Part shown: piece after piece, positions 1 to 5,539 of the stretch
Position numbering within the stretch: the stretch's first letter is position 1
How the letters are laid out: each line of letters begins with the position of its first letter
Source: CAZSLZ01 sp964607865
GTDB lineage: Bacteria; Vulcanimicrobiota; JAJTBE01; CAZSLZ01
NCBI GenBank assembly: GCA_964607865.1
Contig: CAZSLZ010000128.1
Span: 1-8,978, forward strand
Length of the DNA: 8,978 nt
Reading direction: 5' to 3'
Notes under the pieces: model-generated
The model's database searches: none
Seen by the model: only the letters and a program-made list of their open reading frames with translations
Told to the model about the DNA's origin: nothing
Made by a program: the position numbers and the translations under genes

Positions 1-456
1 GTTAATACCGATGTGATTTTTCCTGGAAAATATACCTACACTGTAACCGAGCGCAATGAGATGGCTCAATATGCCATGGAAGATCTTGACCCGTATTTTG
101 TAAAAAATGCCAAACCTGGCGATATTATCGTAGCTGGCAAGAATTTTGGCTGCGGTTCATCCAGGGAACAAGCGGTTATAGCTTTAAAGGAAAAGGGCAT
201 AGCAACTATAATTGCCCCCAGTTTTGCCAGAATATATTATCGCAATGCAATCAACGAAGGGCTGCCACTTCTGGAGAACAAAAAAGTTGTGGATGAGGTG
301 GAAACCGGCGACACCCTGGCCGTGGACCTGGAAAAAGGAAAAATCATCACTGAAAATGGAAAGGAATTCACCTTCCCTCCCCTGCCCCCGGCAGTGATGG
401 AAATTATGGAAGACGGCGGCTTGATTCCCCACCTCAAGAAGAAACTGGCAAATTAA
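1..456 (+). CDS. leuD: 3-isopropylmalate dehydratase (or homoaconitase-type) small subunit, 5'-truncated
   Basis: This is the swivel-domain small subunit of an aconitase-family hydro-lyase. In leucine synthesis it pairs with LeuC, which carries the 4Fe-4S cluster, to isomerise 2- to 3-isopropylmalate in the cytosol. The frame is open from base 1 (V-N-T-D-V-I-F-P-G-K-Y), matching the conserved N(I)DTD/NTDVI(I/F)P segment near the N-terminus, so only about 10-15 residues are missing. The GTG at base 13 is internal, not the start. The family signature F-G-C-G-S-S-R-E-Q-A is present, followed by A-P-S-F-A-R-I-Y-Y-R-N and N-E-G-L-P. The 151 visible residues fit the usual 160-170. The short, archaeal-like form cannot be separated by sequence alone from homoaconitase or dimethylmalate dehydratase small subunits. 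A leuC-like partner would be expected just upstream. A hairpin terminator follows 36 bases after the stop. Confidence 0.92.
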   Translation, partial: VNTDVIFPGKYTYTVTERNEMAQYAMEDLDPYFVKNAKPGDIIVAGKNFGCGSSREQAVIALKEKGIATIIAPSFARIYYRNAINEGLPLLENKKVVDEVETGDTLAVDLEKGKIITENGKEFTFPPLPPAVMEIMEDGGLIPHLKKKLAN

Positions 457-492
457 AGAATTTCTGGTTTTAATGAGTACCTGTTGCTTAGT

Positions 493-535
493 AAGAGAGA
501 AACTTTTCTTATCGAAAATTTTCTCTCTTTTCATT
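493..535 (+). terminator. Rho-independent terminator after leuD
   Basis: A long hairpin lies 36 bases after the leuD stop. Bases 493-502 (AAGAGAGAAA) pair perfectly with 520-529 (TTTCTCTCTT). After a single C/T mismatch (503/519), bases 504-508 pair with 514-518, closing a 5-base loop (509-513). A T-rich tract follows from 528. The stem is AT-rich but has 15 pairs. It would end the leuD transcript and isolate it from argS. Confidence 0.8.
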
Positions 536-616
536 TCAATTTTCTTGAAAATATGTAACTTTAAATATTCATATTCTGTTTCCCAGAAGCCTGTCACATT
601 GCCATAGCCCGCCATG

Positions 617-652
617 TCGTCATGCGAGGTTTCAGAGAAACCGTGGCAATCT
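617..652. repeat. Degenerate dispersed palindromic repeat, copy 1
   Basis: The segment has the form GTCATGCGAGG, a perfect 6-bp hairpin (GGTTTC-AGA-GAAACC, 628-642), then CGTGGCAATCT. This layout (TCAT-GCGAGG, short hairpin, CG-GCAATCT) resembles a family of short intergenic palindromic repeats that I recall from many bacterial genomes. A second, more decayed version lies about 100 bases downstream. The role is unknown, and assignment to a named family was not checked. Confidence 0.5.
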
Positions 653-713
653 GAATTCAGCTCGGGTTTGTTCCCTACCCACATACCTTTTTCAAACAAT
701 TACTTTTCATTTT

Positions 714-756
714 ATTGCTCACATTGAGGGTTTCAAGAATGCGAAGCAATTTTTTA
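714..756. repeat. Degenerate dispersed palindromic repeat, copy 2 (terminator-like)
   Basis: TCACATTGAGGGTTTC, then AAGAATGCGAAGCAATTTT, aligns with copy 1 at 617-652 with a few gaps; shared blocks are TCA, GAGG or AGGG, TTTC, CG and GCAAT. ATTGCT (714-719) pairs with AGCAAT (745-750), CATT (722-725) can pair with AATG (738-741), and a run of six T follows. It could therefore act as a weak terminator in the argS leader, but the interrupted stem makes this uncertain. Confidence 0.4.
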
Positions 757-782
757 ATTAATCACAAAATGCAGGAAAAATA

Positions 783-807
783 TTTTTTTCGATTAAATCG
801 AGAAAAA
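783..807. promoter_or_regulatory. AT hairpin directly upstream of the argS ribosome binding site
   Basis: Bases 783-793 (TTTTTTTCGAT) pair with 797-807 (ATCGAGAAAAA), 11 pairs with one G-U, around a TAA loop. The hairpin ends 7 bases before the AAAGG ribosome binding site (815-819). It could be an operator, a 5' mRNA stabiliser or a modulator of translation start. No T-box motif (AGGGTGGNACCGCG type) is visible, so a tRNA-sensing riboswitch is not supported. Confidence 0.4.
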
Positions 808-826
808 AATATTGAAAGGTTCTGTT

Positions 827-2590
827 ATGTCCAGAAATAAAACCGATGAAACCCCAATTATTGCCATAAAAAAACCCGATTATGCCATTTATGATATTAA
901 AGACAGAATAACCGAATTATTACACAAACTGGTGGATTTTGAAGCTCCGGTAACCATTGAGTATCCCCCTTCCAATATCGATGCCGATCTGGCAATCCCC
1001 TGCTTTCCTTTTGCCCGGATATTAAGAAATGCCCCTCCGAAAATCGCTGGAGAACTGGCGCAAAAACTCAATGAAATCAATTCCCCTTTAATTGAGGAAG
1101 CCCAGGCTGTGGGTGGATATTTGAATATTGCCCTGAACCGGGCAGAGTTGATAAGGTTGTTCTTTCAGGAGTATCTAGCTAAGAAGGATGAATACGGAAA
1201 GTCAGAAGTTGGGAAAGAAAAAAACATCGTCATTGATTATTCTCATCCCAATATTGCCAAGCCATTTTCTGTAGGCAATATTCGCTCATCAATCATTGGC
1301 CAGGCTATTTATAACCTTTATTTCACCCTGGGTTACAATGTAATTGGGGTCAACCATCTGGGTGACTGGGGAACCCAGTTTGGTAAATTGATTTATGCAT
1401 ATCAGACCTGGGGCGACGAAGAAACAGTAAAACGAAACCCGATTAAGGAACTGTTAAAACTGTATGTTCGTTTTCATAAGAAAGCCAAAGAGGATGAAAC
1501 GGGAAAACTGGAGGAAGAAGCCCGGAAAAGGTTCCGGTTGCTGGAACAGGGCGACGAGGAGATACACCGTTTATGGCAATGGTTTGTGGACCTGAGCCTG
1601 CAGGAATTCAACAAAATTTACGATAAACTGGGAATGAAGTTCGATTATTATACCGGCGAGTCGTTTTACAACGATAAACTCTCCGAGGTAGTAAATATCC
1701 TGGAGGAAAAGAATATTGGAATCCGGGATGAAGACGGCGCATTGGTGGTCAGGCTGGAAGATTACGGTATCGAAACCCCACTTCTGGTAGTAAAAAGCGA
1801 TGGAGCTTCCCTCTACGCCACCCGAGAACTGGCGGCACTGTTACACCGCACCCGCGCATATACACCTGAATTGATAATTTATGTAGTCGGGGCGGCACAG
1901 AAACACCAGTTCCAGCAATGCTGCAGAAGTTTTGAGCTAATGGGGGTTGGGACCCCCAGTGGGACGTTGGCTTTTGGGATGGTTTCGCTTAGAGGCGGAA
2001 AAAGGTCGACCAGGGGATGCAGGGTTGTTTTCTTCGAGGATGTAATGAAGCAGGCTGATGACAGGGCGATCAAATTAATGAATGAAAAACGCCCAGACCT
2101 GCCCGAACCCGAAAGAAAACATATTGCTGAAATAGTGGCTGTAGGAGCAATAAAATTTAATGATCTTTCCCAGAACAGAACCAAAGACATAGTTTTTGAC
2201 TGGGATAAGATGCTTTCCTTTGAGGGTAACACTGCGCCCTATTTGCAGTATAGCTACGCCAGGGTTAAATCCATATTGAGAAAAGCCCAGGTTGAGCCTG
2301 AATATTCTCCCGGGTTATTGAAAGAAGAGCAGGAAAAAGCAGTAATATTAACCCTGGCAAAATTTCCCGAGGTTCTTATCCGCAGCGCCCAGGAGTTCGC
2401 TCCCCATATTCTGGCTCAATACCTTCTGGATACCGCCCGGACCTTTACAACTTTCTATTCCGACATAACGGTCCTGAATAATGACGATGAAAAATTAACC
2501 AGGGCAAGGCTGGGGCTGGTTCAGGCATACGCAGATATAATAAGGCAGGGGCTGGCAATTCTCGGAATTGATGTTCTGGAAAGAATGTAA
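827..2590 (+). CDS. argS: Arginyl-tRNA synthetase with variant class I signatures
   Basis: Cytosolic class Ia synthetase that charges tRNA(Arg) with arginine using ATP. I chose ATG 827 (587 aa) because AAAGG at 815-819 sits 7 bases before it; the TTG at 812 overlaps that region. Domain order is family-typical: N-terminal Add-1 domain (about 15-110), catalytic fold with S-H-P-N-I-A-K-P-F, then N-H-L-G-D-W-G-T-Q-F-G-K (about 176-187), then the DALR anticodon domain (F-N-D-L-S-Q-N-R, N-T-A-P-Y-L-Q-Y-S-Y-A-R) ending in E-R-M. The HIGH motif reads S-V-G-N (148-151). Ser or Gly at the first position is common in Gram-positive-type ArgRS, but the last His is normally kept. The KMSTRKG loop reads K-R-S-T-R-G-C (from base 2000). 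The Lys before HIGH (145), thought to compensate when KMSKS is weak, is present. The frame is intact and not obviously a pseudogene. A divergent second ArgRS is possible. It converges with the minus-strand genes 19 bases later. Confidence 0.93.
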   Translation: MSRNKTDETPIIAIKKPDYAIYDIKDRITELLHKLVDFEAPVTIEYPPSNIDADLAIPCFPFARILRNAPPKIAGELAQKLNEINSPLIEEAQAVGGYLNIALNRAELIRLFFQEYLAKKDEYGKSEVGKEKNIVIDYSHPNIAKPFSVGNIRSSIIGQAIYNLYFTLGYNVIGVNHLGDWGTQFGKLIYAYQTWGDEETVKRNPIKELLKLYVRFHKKAKEDETGKLEEEARKRFRLLEQGDEEIHRLWQWFVDLSLQEFNKIYDKLGMKFDYYTGESFYNDKLSEVVNILEEKNIGIRDEDGALVVRLEDYGIETPLLVVKSDGASLYATRELAALLHRTRAYTPELIIYVVGAAQKHQFQQCCRSFELMGVGTPSGTLAFGMVSLRGGKRSTRGCRVVFFEDVMKQADDRAIKLMNEKRPDLPEPERKHIAEIVAVGAIKFNDLSQNRTKDIVFDWDKMLSFEGNTAPYLQYSYARVKSILRKAQVEPEYSPGLLKEEQEKAVILTLAKFPEVLIRSAQEFAPHILAQYLLDTARTFTTFYSDITVLNNDDEKLTRARLGLVQAYADIIRQGLAILGIDVLERM

Positions 2591-2609
2591 TTAAACTATT
2601 CGTTTTATA

Positions 2610-3063
2610 TCAGTACCTTAAAATATTATATACCGATATTCCCATGAAAACCAGGGCGAATATTCCCAGAAGGATGACTTTAATAATAAGGGAAAAATTG
2701 GTAAAACTCTCTGCCTTGCGTACTGTAGATATTTGAGGAGCACGTGGGTTGTAGAAGATGGTTACCTCGGTACCACCATAATACCGGTTTTCCAGAACCT
2801 CCATACTGTGGTATTCCTTGCTGTGGGACTCCACTTTCAATTAACCACCGCCAGATAACCTTTTTTCTACCTCGTATTCATATTCCACAGCTAAAACCAA
2901 CCCGGAATCATCTTTCTGGGTTCGTACAACTTTGCCGAAGGTCTATGCCAACCCGAAAGTTTTCATTCCCCGAAAAAACTCCACCAGCACAGCTATGATG
3001 TGGTAAGCTGACCAAAAAAAATTGCTGAACTTATAATTAACAAGAAAAAAAGAAAGTTTTCAT
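2610..3063 (-). pseudogene. Decayed DUF3592-like two-helix membrane protein gene
   Basis: Translation from the ATG at 3063, with AAAGGA at 3070-3075 six bases upstream, breaks at once. It becomes a coherent ~150-residue protein if one T is restored in each of two T-runs (A7 at 3045-3051 and A8 at 3014-3021 on the plus strand). Two in-frame stops remain: TAG at 2943-2945 (probably a former TGG, before T-F-G-K-V-V) and TAA at 2841-2843. The rebuilt protein has an N-terminal hydrophobic helix, G-K-V-V-R, V-E-Y-E-Y-E-V, G-G-T-E-V-T-I-F-Y-N-P-R-A-P, then a C-terminal helix (I-K-V-I-L-L-G-I-F-A-L-V-F-M-G-I). This order, with a strand-rich domain between two helices, fits DUF3592 membrane proteins of unknown function. 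A short protein from TTG 2840 could still be made, but it lacks a clear ribosome site. DUF3592 is assigned from pattern memory only. Confidence 0.6.
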
Positions 3064-3076
3064 AAATTATCCTTTG

Positions 3077-3186
3077 TTATTGGGCATATGCTTGATACAA
3101 CAGCTTAAAAACAACAAAAAGAAAACCCATCAGACTCAATAAAAATAAACTGAAACTTCATTCCCCGAAGCCAAGACAGCCATCAT
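3077..3186 (-). pseudogene. Remnant of a related small membrane protein gene
   Basis: Between two better-preserved relatives lies a broken reading frame. ATG 3166 starts M-K-F-Q; after a one-base shift the frame gives L-L-S-L-M-G-F-L-F-V-V-F-K-L-L-Y-Q-A-Y-A-Q and stops with TAA at 3077-3079. This resembles the first helix of the upstream relative (I-L-S-L-L-T-L-G-I-L-V-C-L-L-Y-E-I-Y-Y). A different frame (ATG 3186) reads G-N-E-V-S-V-Y-F-Y, like G-T-E-V-T-I-F-Y in the downstream copy. Frames conflict, so I read it as scrambled remains rather than a gene. Its stop lies just ahead of the ribosome site of the 3063 copy, as in a tight operon. Confidence 0.4.
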
Positions 3187-3449
3187 GGTATCCAGGTTGT
3201 TAACCCGGGGTGCAGTAGTCTTTCCTTGATTTTTTCGCTGGAAAGGTAACTCACATTTCCCACCGTGTATTCATATTCCACGCCAATTATTCGGGAAGTT
3301 TCATCAACCTGGTTCCTGGTGGTTCTTCCATAGGAAAAGCCCCGTTTTTCTTTTTTGAAGTGATAATAAATCTCATACAGCAAACAAACCAGAATACCCA
3401 GGGTAAGAAGAGATAAAATAAATACATTGGTATATTTAAGAATGTTCAT
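3183..3449 (-). pseudogene. Truncated DUF3592-like membrane protein (N-terminal half)
   Basis: An 88-residue frame starts at ATG 3449, 29 bases after the trehalase stop on the same strand, so it is probably co-transcribed with it. There is no strong ribosome site (only GGGTT about 12 bases upstream). Residues about 9-30 form one hydrophobic helix, then a basic patch (K-K-E-K-R), then I-G-V-E-Y-E-Y-T-V-G-N-V-S-Y-L-S-S, closely like V-E-Y-E-Y-E-V in the copy at 2610-3063. The expected T-E-V-x-I-x-Y-N-P strand and second helix are missing, and the frame ends in unrelated residues. The next frame over contains G-N-E-V-S-V-Y-F-Y, which suggests a frameshift near 3185. It could still make a short single-helix protein; function unknown. 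Confidence 0.5.
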
Positions 3450-3478
3450 GATATTGGTTAACCCGGTATTTTATAAAT

Positions 3479-5242
3479 TTATTTATAATCTTTTTTCAAT
3501 TGTAATTTTGCTTTTGTGGTCATATCGCTGTGAAGTTCCAGGAAAGCTGCATTGGTCCAGCCAAAGCCCACCTGGTTGCCGTAACCCACATCCACATCGG
3601 CAGTGCCTTCTTCTACATTGTATTTTTCAAGAATTCCGCCGTTTTCATCAAAATTATTGACAATAGTTTTCATGAATTTGGTGGAAACCCGGTCTGCATC
3701 CTGGTGAAAACCGTAGTTTCTCATGCCCTTGGAAGCCAGGATATGAAGAGGCGCCCAACCCGAGGGGTGATCCCATTGCTGGTCGGAAACATTATCGGAA
3801 GTGGAAAGCCCGTGAGCCATTTCGAATTTGTCCAGGTTTTCCATAACTTTCTCTGCCTGTTTATCGGAAGCCAGCCCTGCCCAGAGCGGCGCGAAGGTGG
3901 CAAGGCTGTTATAATCGGATTGTTTGCCTTCCTTGAAATTATAATCTACAAACATTCCTTTTTCTTCATTCCAGCAATGTTTATTTATCAGAGCTTTTCT
4001 GTGGCCCGCCTTTGCTTCCCATTTCTTTGCATTCCTGGATCCTTTGCCTTCCAGTTTGCCATACATTGTGGCAAGATCTTTTTCGAATTTATATAAATAA
4101 GAGTTGAGATCTACAGGGTTGTAATCAGCGCATTTATAACCGTAACGGCCGGTCATATCCCAGCCTGATTCCCTTTCGGCCCTGTCGTGCTGGCAAAATT
4201 GAGGGTCTTCAGTGGGAAGGTTATGATTCTCATAATAACCTTCCTCCACCTCGGGGCAGGGTTTACCCACGGGGCTGTAGTACCGGGAAAGCCCGGTGGG
4301 GGTAAGGTGATCCATTTCCTTTTCGTTTTGAGGGTTGGTCCAATAATTATACTCTTTAATTACATGATCAATTCCCTCTTTGAGGAATTCCCTGTCACCG
4401 GTTTTCTCAAAAACCGACAGTACTGCCGATGACTGGAACGGCGGTGAAGATCTGCTTAAGTAATAACTCCGGTTGGCATTCAAAACCTTGCCGTAATTAT
4501 CTACCTGATAAAACATATTTTTTACCATACCCTGGGCCAGATCGGTTTCACCGTCCTGAAGAAGCCCCAATACAGTGAAGTAGGAATCCCATCCATACAT
4601 TTCATTGAACCTGCCACCGGGCACCACATAGTCTTCGGGCAAATACAGCAGCCCGTGGCTTTCCACATCTTCAAAACCGGTGCCTTTTTTCAGGGGTTTT
4701 ATGGTAAGAGAATCCGAGTTGCCTCCCATTTTTTGAGAGACTTTCTGATAATCCTGTTCGGGCACATATATTATAGACATACCCGCCTTGCTGTCTTTAA
4801 TGGAAGCAACCTCAGCAGCGTTCCGGCGCAGGGTCTGCCAGGAATCCTTTATGTAATTAAAAACCTTGCCCAGTGAATCTTTACCTGCGGTTCTGGAAAC
4901 CGGGGTTATATTGTTAACCTGCCTGAAGGTAGTGATTGAACCATTGGAATTCTCGACCAGGCCGGGAGCCAGGCTTTCTTTCTGCCGGGGCTGTGAAGAT
5001 ACTTCATTGCCAGGGGAAGAGGCGTCAGTAACCCTGGCTTCTTTAATCACCGATGAAGACGAATCAGAAGCTTCTTTGGAAGTATGAACCCTGGCTCCCC
5101 GGGCATTTGCACCTGAAATGGAAACCTGATCTGATGTGTTCAGCTCCGCATTTTCAGGCTTTTCCGCCCTGGTTTTCTTTAAGGGCAGCCTGGATTCGGC
5201 AATTTTGCCGGATATAATACTGCTGCTGGAATTCAATTTCAT
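3479..5242 (-). CDS. GH37-family trehalase with Ser-rich N-terminal extension
   Basis: Predicted alpha,alpha-trehalase, which hydrolyses trehalose to two glucose. The start at ATG 5242 is supported by GGGAGG (5249-5254) six bases upstream. Both family signatures are present: P-G-G-R-F-N-E-M-Y-G-W-D-S-Y (208-221) and Q-W-D-H-P-S-G-W-A-P (489-498). E-S-G-W-D (358-362) carries the expected general acid, Asp362 (Asp312 in E. coli TreA). The region of the general base (Glu496 in TreA, in G-G-E-Y...F-G-W-T-N) reads D-V-G-Y-G-N-Q-V-G-F-G-W-T-N, with Gly553 where Glu is expected. Either the base has moved or activity is altered. Residues 1-125 are hydrophilic and Ser/Lys-rich, with D-Q-V-S-I-S at 38-43 and no signal peptide or helix, so the protein is probably cytosolic. 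At 587 residues it is slightly long for the family because of this extension. Small membrane-protein relics follow on the same strand, and zwf is divergent. Confidence 0.88.
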   Translation of the reverse strand: MKLNSSSSIISGKIAESRLPLKKTRAEKPENAELNTSDQVSISGANARGARVHTSKEASDSSSSVIKEARVTDASSPGNEVSSQPRQKESLAPGLVENSNGSITTFRQVNNITPVSRTAGKDSLGKVFNYIKDSWQTLRRNAAEVASIKDSKAGMSIIYVPEQDYQKVSQKMGGNSDSLTIKPLKKGTGFEDVESHGLLYLPEDYVVPGGRFNEMYGWDSYFTVLGLLQDGETDLAQGMVKNMFYQVDNYGKVLNANRSYYLSRSSPPFQSSAVLSVFEKTGDREFLKEGIDHVIKEYNYWTNPQNEKEMDHLTPTGLSRYYSPVGKPCPEVEEGYYENHNLPTEDPQFCQHDRAERESGWDMTGRYGYKCADYNPVDLNSYLYKFEKDLATMYGKLEGKGSRNAKKWEAKAGHRKALINKHCWNEEKGMFVDYNFKEGKQSDYNSLATFAPLWAGLASDKQAEKVMENLDKFEMAHGLSTSDNVSDQQWDHPSGWAPLHILASKGMRNYGFHQDADRVSTKFMKTIVNNFDENGGILEKYNVEEGTADVDVGYGNQVGFGWTNAAFLELHSDMTTKAKLQLKKDYK

Positions 5243-5248
5243 CTTCAG

Positions 5249-5302
5249 CCTCCCGGGCGTAGTGATTTCAGTTTATAATACACTGATTCTATGATATTTT
5301 AA
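5249..5302 (-). promoter_or_regulatory. Candidate promoter and ribosome site of the trehalase gene
   Basis: On the minus strand, TTAAAA (5297-5302; 4 of 6 to TTGACA), a 16-base spacer and TATTAT (5275-5280; 5 of 6 to TATAAT) would start a transcript near 5268. This gives a leader of about 26 bases containing GGGAGG (5249-5254). Inferred from consensus only. Confidence 0.4.
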
Positions 5303-5320
5303 CAGAAATACAGCTGGTTA

Positions 5321-5330
5321 TCAAATTTGA
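5321..5330. promoter_or_regulatory. 10-bp perfect palindrome in the divergent gap
   Basis: TCAAATTTGA lies about 20 bases beyond the candidate trehalase -35 box. It is short and AT-rich, so chance occurrence is quite possible. Its position upstream of a divergent promoter pair makes it a possible weak operator. The rest of 5331-5445 is AT-rich with nothing else I can name. Confidence 0.2.
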
Positions 5331-5447
5331 ACTGAAATTTCCAAGAAAATTTAAAATAGAACTAATTCCCATAACCACAGTAATAACCATTTTTATGAAA
5401 ATATTCCTTTACAATTTTTAACATGTTTTTAACAAAAATCCGATCTA

Positions 5448-5467
5448 ATTTCAAAACGTGTTGAAAT
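5448..5467. promoter_or_regulatory. 20-bp near-perfect dyad upstream of zwf (candidate operator)
   Basis: ATTTCAAAACGTGTTGAAAT is an inverted repeat with 9 of 10 pairs, centred between 5457 and 5458; the only mismatch is A5455/G5460. It lies just upstream of the candidate zwf -35 box and about 170 bases from the candidate trehalase promoter. A homodimeric helix-turn-helix regulator could bind here and act on zwf or on both divergent genes. No regulator gene is in the window. Confidence 0.5.
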
Positions 5468-5470
5468 ATT

Positions 5471-5530
5471 TTGTAGGATAATTTCATTTTCAGTAAAATA
5501 ATTTTTAATTCAAGAGTATTTTTTGGGGAG
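5471..5530 (+). promoter_or_regulatory. Candidate zwf promoter and ribosome site
   Basis: TTGTAG (5471-5476; 3 of 6 to the -35 consensus), a 17-base spacer and TAAAAT (5494-5499; 5 of 6) would start near 5506. GGGGAG (5525-5530) sits 9 bases before the ATG at 5540 and fixes that start. The -35 match is weak, which fits possible activator control from the dyad just upstream. Confidence 0.35.
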
Positions 5531-5539
5531 TGAAAAAAT

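Noticed and set aside
651..660. Perfect 10-bp palindrome CTGAATTCAG
   Set aside because: It is isolated, next to repeat copy 1, and of a length expected by chance; no promoter is seen beside it.
184..699. Minus-strand 171-residue open frame across the leuD end and terminator
   Set aside because: It runs antisense through the conserved leuD coding sequence and the terminator hairpin, and its translation has no recognisable motif.
457..826. T-box riboswitch before argS
   Set aside because: There is no AGGGTGGNACCGCG-type T-box and no recognisable Stem I; the hairpins present do not match that architecture.
812..826. Upstream TTG start for ArgRS
   Set aside because: It would overlap the AAAGG ribosome site that is well spaced for ATG 827, and it adds only five non-conserved residues.
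2744..2998. Plus-strand open frame rich in Pro and Cys
   Set aside because: It is antisense to the DUF3592-like relic, which reads as a sensible protein; composition is unlike a real protein and no ribosome site is seen.
3530..4096. Plus-strand 188-residue frame inside trehalase
   Set aside because: It is a mirror frame of conserved trehalase sequence, including the Q-W-D-x-P signature region.
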